DNA of 64,000 nucleotides from Orthonyx spaldingii (taxonomy: Eukaryota; Chordata; Aves; Passeriformes; Orthonychidae). The DNA lies in assembly GCA_013397795.1 (NCBI GenBank), contig VZTJ01004192.1, forward strand, positions 857,443-921,442. The letters are read 5' to 3'. The notes below the pieces were generated by a model. The model was not told the DNA's origin. It saw only the letters and a program-made list of their open reading frames with translations, and did not search any database. Below, piece by piece: positions 52,655 to 64,000 of this stretch; the stretch's first letter is position 1; the number at the start of each line of letters is the position of its first letter. A program made the translations under genes and the position numbers.

Positions 52655-54462
52655 AATCATAGGCTTGTTTCTTCTCTCCCTCCTTTCCGTCTATGTCTCC
52701 AGGGGCAGAAAGCAAACCACTGGCAAGTCTGGGGAGAGGATTGCACTAACCTGGGCTCCAAACCAAGATATGGCCAAGAGGCTGAAATTGTGCCTGCCCT
52801 CTGATTTTCAGGAAGGGTCTTGACAGCACATCCATACCAAGGTGCACCAGGGCATGCGCAAAGGATGAGAGAAGGCAGCCTTTCTCTGCATTTCTGTGTT
52901 TTTGGTGGTTTCGGTGGTCAGTTCTCTCCATAGTTCAGGCTGGTTTCCTCATAGGAACAAGAGTAAATGGAAAAAATAAATACAATTGAAGGCAGTCAGA
53001 GACTGAGTGGAGCAAATGCCTGGTAGAGAGGAAGCATCTTTGGTGGCTTTGGAGAAGGATTTGGGATTTTGAAACAGGTTTGAAATAGCTAATGGGTAGT
53101 AAGAGGAGAAAATAGTTGGGTTTGGTGAAAGACAAAAGGTGAGATTTTGCTGGCAGGTTTATAGTTCCTGTTGCTTTAGAATATGGATGTAACATGTACT
53201 GTACAGACAGCAGGGCCTGCTGTCAGGTCTCCAGTTCATGCCTGGGAATGCAATATGATCTGCATGCTAATGAAGTCAATCCTAACATGGGTTAGAGAAA
53301 GAAGGATGTAAGCAATTGTAACTCCACCTTTGATATTTGATGGTTTTTTCCTTTTCCTGTCTCTGATTTCAGCTGACCAGCCCACCCACAGAGTGTGTTT
53401 ACAGTTAAAACACTGGGCATTGGGGCTGATTTGGAAGCCCAGTACATGAATGCAGGAGGCACATCAAATCCTGAGCCTCAGAGCAGCTGGACAGTGGTGG
53501 AAAGGGAGATGTATTGTAAATACAAAAAGCAGCCTTTGTGATTTTAATCTGCCAAACTGAACAGGAGGAAGTGGGGCCAGGCAACTTTTCATCCACCTTT
53601 CCCCAACGTCTCTTGCACACACATGTGCTGTTGGGCCAGGGAGTTGATTTCTTGTAGTTCCAGTGGATTGTCTCCTTGGACTCAATGGTACTGTGCCCTC
53701 TTCCTCAAGGTAGCAGCATAACACAACCAGGTTTTAAATATTAATACAGAGATCACAGGAGTGCCACTTGGAAGCACAGAATACTGAGAATTGAAAAGTC
53801 TAATCTGTCCTTTTTGAAAGCTGTTCAATTTCTTTTTTATTTACAGCATTTGAACCATTTCACAAATTGGAAAGCAACTAACCAGCCATTTCACAGGCAG
53901 ATTATGATATGTTTAAGAAAGTCCAAGGCATTTATCCAAATGCAATTGGCCATCTTGCTGACTAACATCTAGATTGGAAATATTACACACACAGTTGAAC
54001 AGAGACTATCTGAAGATGATAGTTTTCTCTTATTAAAGTTGTGTTTGTAGCTTGCAACTGAAGAAATGTTTTGGATAGTGGTATAAGCTGACTGCCTGTG
54101 GCTCTGCAAAGCACTCGTCACATTGATTGGGTAGATGAGAAAATGCTGGGGCGTGAACAGTCACTTTATGATTCCTGCACTCGATTCCATTCTTTGCAAA
54201 TGCAGAGGTGGAGAACTGCTGGAGAGAGACTGGCTCCATCTGGCACTGCCTCTGCATAGTGCATGCAAGTTGTTCGATTAAAGATGCCGAACTGCAGGCA
54301 AAAAGTGGGAAACACATTAGATGGAGCTACATCCATTGCCATACAGATGGAAAAAATTTGGTTTCTGTCTTATCAGCTACAAATGTGCTTGTTCTGCATA
54401 GAAACTAAAAGGTATGTTTCAGCTTGCATGGATAGAGCATACAAGGTTTAATTAATTAAAAT

Positions 54463-54500
54463 ATTAAAAAAAAAAACCAAAACAAAACCCAACAAACCAC
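54463..54500. repeat. A/C-rich tract
   Basis: Ten A followed by ccaaaac/aaaccc-type units. It resembles the A/C tract near 20776-20808 and is the complement of the T/G pattern at 30440-30478. Confidence 0.85.
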
Positions 54501-55159
54501 AAAAAGCCTGGCAATCCCAGCCTCTAGTAAATCTCTTAAAGCTGTAACTGTGCAGTGCTCACGTGTCTGCACTCTAATGTGGTCTGAATGAAAAACTGAC
54601 AGCACCTGTTACTGAAATCAAAAGTGATTTCTCTAACAATGGGATACTGGGGAATTCCTTCCAGGCTTTTCTTTAATAGAGTTTGAAGGATTCAGGTTGG
54701 AAGACAGTGCATAAGATCTGCACCACTGGCTCTGATGGATGTGAATCATGCCAAGGGACAGTGATTGTTTAGGAGGTTAGAAGTTCACTCCATACATTCA
54801 GTAATAATATGCAGCTGGTATGTCCTTAAAAAAAAGATTGTATGCTTTCTTTTTCCCCCTGTGGTAAACCGCATGTGGATTAAAAAAAAAAGTAATAATC
54901 AGATTTTATACATTCAAATCCAGAAATTCAAAGTAACTGCAACCACATCTGACAATATTTTTGAGAACTAGAGCAAATTGAAGGTAGATTGCCTGAAAAT
55001 AGCCCTTCAACTGAACTCTGAAAACTATTAGATTTGTCAATTTATAATAAATTCTGATCCACTGTCTATTAGATCATCTCTTCTGTAATCTTTTCCTATG
55101 GGCATAGTTCATCTGCATTTCTAAAAGCATTACAGCATGATGTTGAAAGAAATGCTTTT

Positions 55160-55182
55160 TGTGTGTTTGTGTGTGTGTGTGT
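55160..55182. repeat. (TG)n microsatellite, interrupted
   Basis: TG units with a single ttt interruption near 55166. Simple sequence. Confidence 0.9.
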
Positions 55183-58100
55183 TTTGTGCACGATGGTCCA
55201 GTTAAGTTTCTGCATTCAAAATCAATTGCAAAGTCTGGAACAAGCAATAGAGCATTAATACCTTCAGTGAATGGCTGTGAGAGGGTACAAGAGGTTCACA
55301 AAAGTGGATTTGGTGGATTTGGTCCTGGGTGGGAAACCAGAGATAAGACTTTAGGAACTGTCTTCTGATAGAAGAGGACCATAGTGAAGACAAGAGGTGA
55401 TGCTCCTGTGCTGTAGCCATTCATCTCCTGGTATTGCTAGATATGTGCTGTAAAATAACAGTTAAAATTTTGTCTGATGTCTCTGAAATTACATATTTTA
55501 AGCAGAATCCAGTAGTTTCTTGGAGAAGAATGGGTCAGAGAGAAAAAAAGAAGAAAATAAAAAAGTATCTTCTTTTATTCAAATGACAACTAAATTGGGG
55601 ACCTGACATTAAGAGCTGTTTGGAGACAGAAAAAGTATTAAGTGCTGACACACACACACCCCCACAAAAGTTCCACAGAAGCATAAAAGTTGATATTTCA
55701 CGAAAATGCAGTCAGGCTGCTGTTTGGGTTCTTATTTTTTCAGGCAAAATGTAGAAATTTGCAATAATAGCTAGAATGTTTTTGACAGAACAACCTTCCC
55801 GTAGCAATCCAGCACATGTAATGTACTGTGGATCATTGTCAGAAATACAGAGTTTTGAGTCAAAAGGGCTCTGGTAGACAGATTTTTTGCCTGTTGAAAA
55901 TTGGTGCATGTGGTGGCTGCTTTGTATGTATTAACTGTCTTACTGGGAGTGGTGGTGCAGTGAAAAAGGACAAGCTGGGGCAGCTTGAGTGAACTTGAGC
56001 CTGTTGTGATGATTTCGCCCACTTCGGCTCTCATTCTTTAATGTTTAATGTTAAATGCTGAGACTGAGACTCAGAGGAAAGTCCCAGCATTAAGTGATTC
56101 CAGCTTGAAGTGCCTTGAAACAGCTGAGTCTGCACTGTGTCTTGGACCACAGCTGTAGTTTTCCCCCTAGTACAGGAACTCAACATACGGCCCATATCCA
56201 TTGCAGCATCCGCCCGAGCCCAGCAGAGTAGTCATATGTGGACAGAGTAGCCTTGGGCACAAAAACTGATCCCCTGCTAGAAGAGGTAAGAAAAAAGAAA
56301 ATCCAGAAAGTGTTTTTCCATTTGTCAGCTGTCCACAAAGGAATGGATCTTCCTTCTCTCAAATGCATCCTCCTCCTCCTCTGCCTTTCCTCGTTGCCTT
56401 GTGTTAGTTAAGAAGGAGGAAAAGGAAGAGCTGTGTATCATACTTCATGTGACTTTTTCAGGGCATAGGGCTGTGTGCAGTTTTGTTCTTGAAGACCAAG
56501 TGCCACGTTGAACACTGTGGGGCCACTGCATATGTAATCTTTCCATCAATGGGTTTTGCAAGCCTTTTGTCATTGTCAGTAAATAAAACTCGACAATCCC
56601 AACTGCCCCAAAAGCAGCGTGTGAACTTATGTTCATGCACAGGATTCTGGCTCGGCTTCCCGAAATAATGGCATGTGTGAGCAGAGGGGAGAACTGTTCA
56701 GATGTTTGATGTGAGGCCGACTTGGCCTTCGCCTGCAGTAAAAATAAATCATAGTTGCTCTCAAACACGTGGAAGGAGCTGTACATAATTTAGGGGCTAA
56801 TCTCACCTTGTCGATTCTCTGGCTCGCAGCTCTTGAGTGGCACCAGCATGTGGCTTTTGGTCTTCCAGCAGACGTTTACCATGAGAAGGTTTTGCAGGGT
56901 GATGTCTTTTGTGGCACAGACTCAGTATAACTTTGCCATCCACCAGCGTGTTAATCAGTTAATGCTGTCTGTGTAGGTGGTTTTTTTTCATCATTCTTTT
57001 CTGTCACCTCACATGGAGTTCTTTGAAAAAAAACACACAAAAATAAGGAGAAAAGGCAAAAGAAAATGGGAATATATTTACTTTAAAATATTACTGTTTT
57101 TCTGGGGAGCTTTAGAAGATGTTCCAAAATGCATTTGAAAATGCCTGTAGAAAATTAATTCCCATGAGATGCATTTATGTGACAGGGAAGAGAAAAACAG
57201 CTGTGATACAATCCTCCAATTGTATTAGGTTTGTGGGGTTTTGTGCTTCTTTCAAGGCATGTCTGAACCTTCTTATTTGCTATGTAAATACAACTTGCAC
57301 ATCTTTCAGTGGAAGAAGAAATGATAAAAGGGATGCTATAAGCAAAGGATGTGGTTAGCAAATATGAAAAGGGCAAAATAGCAGGGAGAGAGGAAAGGGA
57401 GGGACCTCCAGGTTTTGTGCTTCCCGCAGCCTTCCTGAATCCTGCAGTGCTCCGTTTGCAGCAGCAACATGTGTAAATAATTGTGCATGGAGTCTGGACG
57501 TGCTCAGGAGAACACTGGGATTGCTGCTGTTGAGCTGCTGGATTAGTTGTACCTGACTTGGTCCAGCCCTGCATTAGGTGCAGCACAGGGAGCAGGCAGG
57601 GCCTCCTGGCTGCTGGCGCCCCATTCCATCTCCTTGAGCGTCAGGCTCAGGAATGCAGAACTCGCCAGAGAGTGAAGTCATCATGGTTTGCTTGGACCTT
57701 GAGCGTGGAACTCGGAGTGCAGCCTCTCTTTCCAATTACGTGAGCAACTGCTGGCTCGTAGCTCGGCTGTCAGGCCGAACCTTTGGATTGTGACCCAAGG
57801 GGGAGAGCTTGATGGATGTCTACCGTCATCCCTTACCTCGCCAAAGCCAGTGAGCCTCACCCAGGAAATCCTGGCTGCAATTCCTGCTCAAGGGGCACCC
57901 AGTTGCCTTCATTCATGGAACAGAAAGTGTATGACGTCTCTTAAAAAGTATTTTTGGTTATTGTACATTGGTCATAGGCCAGAGACTTAGGTGCCAAAAG
58001 TTAAAAAATTAGAGCAAAGGTAGCAAATAGGCTTTCTTGCAATGAAAGCTGCTTTTGTGATAGGAAAACATTAGTCAGAGTCATTTGGGGAAGCAGTCTC

Positions 58101-60878
58101 CCATGTCTGGGAGCACCAGGAAGAGGAGAGCAGAGCATCCAACCACATTGTGGTTAGATGACATGTGGTGGAGCTTCCTCATGGCAAATTCAAAGTGCTG
58201 GTCATAGGCCAATAGTGCACTTGTCATGTCACTACTTCAGGAAGGGGGAACAGACAGAAATGGGGGAAAAGACAGTCCATTATTTATGTGAGATTTTTTC
58301 CCTATGAGCAAATCCCTACCATGATTTTCCTCCACCAAGTAAAAATCTGTCTCCACAAGCCTCAGTTCTATGTAAAGGCTGGGAAATAAAAGAGAGAAGG
58401 GAAAAACCTAAGAATTTCTATTTTTTGCTAGTCAAATGTGCCCTGAGTAGAGAGAGGCTCCTCTGGGAGTTGCAATTGCTCCCTTGTGGACGCTGGAAAT
58501 GTTTTGGGTTTTGTTTTTTTCATGACTGTAGCTCTAATCTGAGTGATGGCAAAACTTAGTCTTCTGCTATTACTGCCAGCTCTCTAGATAGAGCAGGAAA
58601 GAAAAAAGTGAAGTATCACTTTGGGGTGTTTCTGGGGAAGAAATGTTTCCACAGCCATAAATTGCTTTCTTGGGAGCACTGAAAATTCCTATCCCAGTGC
58701 TATGCTTTGTGGAATCAAAGTCTACAAAGTCTTGGATTTGAAAGGAGTGAAAACTGAGTCTTACCCAAAAACTTAAAGGTCTTGATATGGCAATGCATGA
58801 TAAAAACAAGCAGTAAAAATAAAATAATTAAGTTTATACCTTTCTAGTTGTCGTACTGTTGGTGATTTTTAAAGGTGCTTGTCTTGGAGCAAAGACTGTC
58901 TTGTGAAACATGATCTGAAGAATCCCTCTCTTGAAGCAGTGCTGCAAATGCTGCTTTTCCCCAAGTTAAAAATTCAGTTTATTGGCAGCCTGAGTTAATC
59001 TAGAGGTTTGATCTCTGTTCTATGCTGTAGGATTTGGGTGCTTTTGCACAGGTTGCAGTCTCTTTGTGGTTTTGCTTGGATTTGAGAATTATTTATATGT
59101 AAATGATCCTGATCCCCTGTTCTTTTCCTCCTTACCAGTTAACTTGGTTTTTGAAGCACACAGTTGTGTGAGCAAAATTGGCAAGCGGTGCTTCTTGGTG
59201 AAAAACTGGGTGGTGTTAGCATGGCGATCATGATTGCTGGAGCTCATTACCAAATTGACTCTTTGAATAATCAAACCTTTGAACTCAGTTCAGTGGTATC
59301 CCATCCGTCTCACTCCGTTAGGCAACTTCGAGGCAGCTCTTTCATGTCATCTTACAACTTGTCCTATGTAAATGGCGGATGTGTTTATTTTCAAAAGCAG
59401 CAAGAAAGCCCAGTGAAACAAGAAAAAAGTTGGAAGAACAAGCCCTCAAAGAGATTTTGACACTGGTGCCAGGGGGTTTATGGAAGATAAAGCAGCTCAT
59501 ATTTTTCTGGCTAAAGGAAAATGCCATTAAATCCCTTGTGCCTAACTGCTACAGTAAACTTGCCAGAGCTACTCCAAAAACAGCTATTCAATGATTTTCA
59601 ATGAAAACTAGGCTTAAAAATGCACCTCTCCTGTGTGTGGATCAAGGGGAGCTTCAGGGTGCTCAGTATATATTTCTGTGTGCTCACACATGACCGTAAG
59701 AGTTATTTTAAATAGGATTTGCTAGCTTTGACTTTGAAACTGCATGCACTGTATCTACTCAGTTTCTCTGTGCGTGACGTAAGTAATTTTGCAGAAGGAA
59801 AATAACTTGTTATTGCAAGAGTAAATGGGAACAAATTTGCAGGTTGCTATCTACCAGGACAATCTATATTATGAAGAAATAAAGCATACTTGTGGCAAGT
59901 CCTGCTGTGGTAAAAATGTAGTAAAGGAGATGGGAGAAACAAGCTTTTCCACGCGCTGTGTGTGACGTGGCATGACAGGGGTGACGGGGGAGCAGCTGGG
60001 GATAGCCTGCTGCAGTTTCCCCACCTGATATTTCAGGTCAAGCCGTAGACAAATCCACGTGAAGCTCCAGTCTGTGCAAGCACCTTGGTCTAAACAGGAG
60101 GCTAAATAAGGTAGTTGTAAGATGGGCATCCCTCAGTATTTCCCCCACACAAACAGTGCTTGGTGTGGCTATTGCAGGATGTACATTGGGTTAATGCACT
60201 TCTAAAGCAGGTTCCCCACCTCTTGCTGCTTGACTGCTCATTGCAGATTTTCAATGAATTGGCCCACTGAGCATTAAAATTGCAAGGATTTGGCTGGACT
60301 GATGTGCACCTTTGCTTGTGTCACATGGCCTGCAGATCAAGGGGCTAGGCATTGCTCTTGGGATGGCACAGCAAGGCATGAACCTCAGAGAAAGCTGATG
60401 GCTTGCTCCAGAGTACAGCCTTGTGTTCATCCCTCTGTACACTTCTGATTTTGGGAATGGATTTGTGGTGTGGTTTTGTTTTTTGTTGCATTGTTTTATT
60501 TTATTTTACCACGGAATATGTTGTTTTATCAAAACCAGATGGGTCTTCAAGCAACACTTAACAATTAAAAGCACTTTGGTGCTAGGTGTTCCCTGAAAGA
60601 TGGAAAATAAGATTTTTACATTAAAATGCCAAGAAGAAAAATGGTGAGGGCATAAAGTGCTGCTTTATTTTCATCAGATGCTAGTGCTTTTGCAAAATCA
60701 GTTGTGCTCCAGTGGTCATTACCCTCCTGTGTGCTTCTCTCACTCTTTGCTCCAGCCTCTCTCTGAAAGGTGGCTGTGCAGATAGCCTTGCCTTAGCTGT
60801 AGCTCCATTTCCACCCTGCAGGCCACCGGAGTCATCAGAGGGGACCTCCTCAGGACCTAGGCTCGGTTTCTTGTTGCT

Positions 60879-60883
60879 CTAAC
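60879..60883 (+). other. ADGRL3: Probable branch-point sequence for exon B
   Basis: The pentamer ctaac matches the vertebrate YTNAY branch consensus. Its A at 60882 lies 22 nt before the exon, followed by the pyrimidine-rich cagctctgcctttgtttcag. The position is ideal, but this is inferred from sequence only. Confidence 0.6.
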
Positions 60884-60903
60884 CAGCTCTGCCTTTGTTT
60901 CAG

Positions 60904-61209
60904 GAGTATCGACTTCGGGGGCTCTGGGCCCGGGGAGCACCACTGTCAGCACCACGCCGCGGGTGGCCACCAGCACCACGGGCCGCACCACCACCACGTC
61001 GGCCTCGGGCAGGAGGAACAGGAGCACCAGCACCCCGTCCCCCATGGCCGATGTCCCTGATGAAATGACCACGCACCTGCCGCCCGCCTCGTCCCAGCTG
61101 CCGCCGGCTGGCGCGGAGAGCTGCGACCCCGTGGAGGCCCGCGACATCGCGTGGTCTCGGACTCGACAGGGCCAGATGGCCAAGCAGCCGTGTCCCTTGG
61201 GCTCCATAG
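60904..61209 (+). CDS. ADGRL3: Latrophilin-3 exon B: Ser/Thr-rich linker and N-terminal half of HormR domain
   Basis: An extracellular exon of the adhesion GPCR. It begins with ga, completing the Gly codon started in exon A, has 101 full codons, and ends with the first base of a Gly codon. The first two thirds is a Ser/Thr/Pro-rich, mucin-like linker, very probably O-glycosylated, with an N-R-S sequon at 61017-61025. It contains SGRRNRSTSTPSP and DEMTTHLPPASSQ, which are nearly identical to remembered mammalian ADGRL3. The HormR domain starts near the Cys at 61122, with the family Trp at 61152 and the PCP Cys at 61191. Text such as TRQGQMAKQPCP favours ADGRL3 over ADGRL1 or ADGRL2. The acceptor is tttgtttcag, with a ctaac branch point at 60879; the donor is gtgagt at 61210. 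GC is about 71%, unlike the flanking introns. Confidence 0.95.
60904..61209. promoter_or_regulatory. Exonic CpG island
   Basis: My hand count gives about 217 G+C in 306 bases (71%) and about 30 CpG dinucleotides, an observed/expected ratio near 0.8. That meets the classic island criteria, while the surrounding introns are AT-rich and CpG-poor. The island coincides with the coding exon, so it may only reflect GC-rich codon choice. An internal promoter role is possible but not shown. Confidence 0.6.
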
Positions 61210-62907
61210 GTGAGTCATGGGGTAGGAGGACACAGCAGGCTGTCTCCATTTGTTTATGGCACCCTGTCAGTGTGCAGCCGGCACTAAAAACCTTGCGGGG
61301 TTGTGCTTGATGTGCTGGAAGAGCCTCTGCCTCCAGAATTTTTGTGCAATGCGCCTGTTACCCTGGTTTTGCCTGTATTTGTAGCCCCTGGGCCCACTGA
61401 TGTGTTGGTGGCTAATGCTGTGTTTGTTTTGCTAAGAGAAGAGACTGAGGAGGAAATCAACAAAACATGTACTTTGAAGCTCCTAAACCAATGGGAGTGA
61501 TTTTTCAAACTGCAGCCAGCAACCAGTGTGATCAGCTGGCAAAATGGGGGGGAAACAATGCCAAGTCTTTCAAAATGGTTTATTGCTTATTGGAGTTTGC
61601 TCCTTTTCTACTGCTCTTCCCGCAATTGTTTTCTTGAAAAATGTTGCTTTTGGAAATTTTCTGTTCAGTTTGAAACACAGTGTAATTAAGACTAGGTTTT
61701 GGCATATGGTCCAGTTTGCTGTGTTTTAACAAATGCAATTTTCTAAAATTAGTTATTTTTCACGCTAGTCTTGGTGTCCAAAAGTTCACTTGCAAAGAAG
61801 AAATCTTAAATGTGGAGGAGACTGCCTGAAAATGAGAGCTGAAGGGATCTGACTTGCAGAGGAGAGACTCTCTGTTAATTCTCCACTCCTGGAGAGCCAT
61901 TCACACCTGTGTATATGAATACTGACTCACTCTGGAATTTGTGAGGACAGACTGATAAAATATATGTTAAAATAAGAGGGTCATGGAGAGATATCAGTGC
62001 TGTGAATAGGTAAAGAACAGTTTTGCTGTCTTTTCCAGCCCTACTTGGTAAAATTAATGTAAAAAGTATGATGTGGTTGCCAGAGAGGGGAAAGGATATT
62101 CTGAACCAAAGCTGTGAAAAGAAAAAAAAAGATGAAAATGGAAAATGAAGGCTGGATGCAGGGAGCCCTTTCCTAAGCACAAGAGCTAAGGACTGGAGGA
62201 AAATAACTAAGGGAAAAAAATAATAGCCCAACTTATGGATAGGGAATGGCCATAAGCCTTTCTCATCATTAATTACAGTGATTCATGCAACTTGTTAAAG
62301 CTGTGATATATTAGCAGTGATGCATTTCTCTTTGTCTGAAAGGGTCTGAGGCGTTTTGCTGTCTTTTCCAGCAGGGATTGGGCAGCTCTTCCCAAACAAA
62401 ACTCTCCTCTAAAGTCCTTCTTGGCAATTGGGGGCTGACAGTAAACCCCAGCATTATATCTTGGCATTTGTAGCATTCAAACTTTTGTGTGTTTCCACCC
62501 AAATGTTGTAATGATGATTCAGAGCCATAAAATTTGATAAAGCAGTAAGGTGGATGAGGCACAGGGTCTGATCCCAAATCGCCACTGGTGGGCCAGAGCA
62601 CTCAAGGTGCTGGCTCAGTGTTTGAGATCTACTTCTGATTTCTTAGTACCTGGCAGCTTTCCTGCCAGTCTTCTGTCTGTAATCGCTGTTTGCCAGATTG
62701 GAAATAATATTCCTGCACAACATCAGGGGTCTTTTATGTCTTAGGGCCCTTAAAGGACCAAGATGATGGGAGACTAGGACACTGAGATGACTCAGAAGTG
62801 TCCTACTCAAGACCTGAGCGCTAAGAAGCTCCCAGAAGCCTTTGACACAGGATGCTGGGGGCAAAATGCAACCAGTAACACTGAGCACAGTGACTTTCCT
62901 ATTACAG
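61210..62907 (+). other. ADGRL3: Intron between exons B and C (1,698 bp)
   Basis: It runs from gtgagt at 61210 to tttcctattacag ending at 62907 and interrupts a Gly codon in phase 1 in the middle of the HormR domain. I saw no repeats, open frames of note or other genes in it. Confidence 0.93.
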
Positions 62908-63011
62908 GTGTTGCAACTTTCCGGTGTCTTGCGCCTGACGGTGTCTGGGAACCCCAAGGACCTGATCTTAGCAACTGCTCGTCGCCTTGGATCAACCACA
63001 TCACTCAAAAG
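62908..63011 (+). CDS. ADGRL3: Latrophilin-3 exon C: C-terminal half of HormR domain
   Basis: The exon opens with gt, completing the Gly codon from exon B (g|gt), then has 34 full codons and ends in phase 0 after a Lys codon. The peptide contains the remaining HormR landmarks: Cys at 62925, Trp at 62946 in GVWEPQGPDLSNCSSPW, and the last Cys at 62976, which also sits in an N-C-S sequon. Together with exon B this gives the four-cysteine, two-tryptophan pattern of the hormone-receptor domain, which packs against the GAIN autoproteolysis domain encoded further downstream. The following segment (Leu-Lys-Ser-Gly in the family) is not in the window. The donor is aag|gtaaaa, weaker than the other two but with a good exonic AAG. 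Confidence 0.94.
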
Positions 63012-64000
63012 GTAAAACCTTTCCCATGTGTTGACCGCTCTGAGTCTACACGGTGGCCTTGCTCAGCTCCCTGGTTTACTCACACAAGGAACGTAAAAGG
63101 ATCAACAGTCACACATAAAGCATGAGCCATGCATAGTAGCGAGGAATTGCAAGGAGAAAGCAAGTGTCTTATGGAAATTGAGGCAAAGAGGGTAAGGGAA
63201 GGCAAAGGAGAGGGGCTGGAGAGTGGAACTGAACTAGAGTGAATGACATTTCTTGTTCGTGGCAAGAAAAAGAAGAAGAGGGAGGTGGAAGTGGGTGGAC
63301 ATATGGAAAGTACTGAGTTGTTGAAAAGGGAAACACCCTTTCATGCATCCTCAAGGATTTTTTCATGTCACGCAAGCACAGGATAAATTCCATAGTTAAG
63401 AAATCTTTACCAAAGAAAGGCAGGCTCAATGTGAAATGTTTGATTTGTGCCTCTGACTTTCTGTTTTTAACTTCTGCCCAAATTGTAAAAGAACTGATGG
63501 AATAGAAAACAATGCTGCAGTAATGCTTATCTTTTGACTCTTAAGTCCCTTGATGAATGTTTTCTAGCACTTCATCATTTATCAGTGTTAAAAGTGTATT
63601 AACGTGACAATAGAAGTTCAAGACAAGCAGAGCTTATTTGGTAGCAATATGTTGAGCATTTTTGTTATTAATGCACAATGGTGCTTTCAGCTGATTTCAT
63701 TAGAGACCAGATGTGTGTTTACACCACAGAGTCTGTGGGCTGAATCTTTATTATAGCAATTTGTGGGGATTTATTCACTCCTTTAGCCAGAGCAAGCGAG
63801 TCCTGGTGTTGCAAGTGAGCTGTGCTGCTGCACAATAGTGACATGGAACTCCCAAAGAGTCACTGGTGAGTGGGATGGGGTCACCCCACAGACAAGACTC
63901 TTGGACGTTCTCCTCTCTGTCCCCCATCTTAACTGACACCTAACAAGCCTGTGAGTTGCTAGCACTGATCATCCCTATCTTGCTTCATCTGTGCTTATAC
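63012..64000 (+). other. ADGRL3: Start of the intron after exon C
   Basis: It begins gtaaaa. The next expected exon, encoding the start of the GAIN region, is not found before the window ends. I saw no repeats or other genes in these 989 bases. Confidence 0.85.

Larger units (their letters stand above)
22692..60903 (+). other. ADGRL3: Intron between exons A and B (38,212 bp)
   Basis: The intron is bounded by gtgagt at 22692 and tttgtttcag ending at 60903. Phases on either side match (1 and 1). It contains one clear CR1 fragment (30866-31278), simple repeats and a possible decayed coding relic on the minus strand (about 45345-46010). I saw no open frame on either strand with a recognisable domain, no retroviral LTR or pol motif, and no structured RNA gene. 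Long introns in this gene family are normal. Stretches such as 29530-29900 read like non-repetitive, possibly conserved noncoding sequence, but conservation cannot be judged from one genome. Confidence 0.9.

Noticed and set aside
60857..61249. Antisense open frames (130 and 95 codons) over exon B
   Set aside because: They are shadows of the GC-rich coding exon, which has few stops in any frame.
62643..63008. 121-codon antisense frame over exon C
   Set aside because: A shadow frame. The + strand carries the spliced HormR sequence with correct phases.
63012..64000. Search for the next GAIN-region exon
   Set aside because: No frame continues with the expected Leu-Lys-Ser-Gly-type sequence before the window ends.
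1..64000. Endogenous retrovirus, LTR, DNA transposon, tRNA, rRNA or CRISPR features
   Set aside because: No pol-like motifs, paired LTR ends, transposase signatures, cloverleaf with A/B boxes, or regularly spaced repeats were seen on either strand.

Overview
This window is vertebrate genomic DNA, most likely from a bird. Two CR1 LINE fragments of the avian/sauropsid type (about 20830-21217 and 30866-31278) support this, as do the very low interspersed-repeat load, the spliced exons in long AT-rich introns, and the absence of operons or long open frames. I found no bacterial genes, CRISPR array, rRNA, tRNA or intact mobile element.

The only gene I can support is a latrophilin-type adhesion GPCR on the + strand, best matched to ADGRL3 (latrophilin-3). 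Three coding exons are visible. Exon A (22611-22691, 81 bp) encodes the short linker just after the olfactomedin domain. Exon B (60904-61209, 306 bp) encodes the Ser/Thr-rich mucin-like linker and the first half of the hormone-receptor (HormR/HRM) domain. Exon C (62908-63011, 104 bp) encodes the second half of HormR. All junctions are GT-AG and the phases join exactly (1-1, 1-1, then 0), giving one continuous reading frame. The olfactomedin exon must lie upstream of the window. The GAIN domain, seven-transmembrane and cytoplasmic exons must lie downstream.

Everything else is intron: at least 22.6 kb before exon A, 38.2 kb between A and B, 1.7 kb between B and C, and 1.0 kb or more after C. 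The introns hold the CR1 fragments, one possible ancient amniote repeat (about 2545-2705), many homopolymer T and A runs, a few dinucleotide repeats, and an unidentified, apparently decayed protein-like stretch on the minus strand (about 45345-46010).

The points most worth checking are these. The HormR residues differ from the mammalian ADGRL3 I remember at roughly one position in four to five, which raises the question of a fast-evolving ortholog or a paralog. Exons A and B are both frame-neutral if skipped. Exon B is itself a small CpG island (about 71% GC, about 30 CpGs in 306 bp by hand count). I found no convincing novel biological system.
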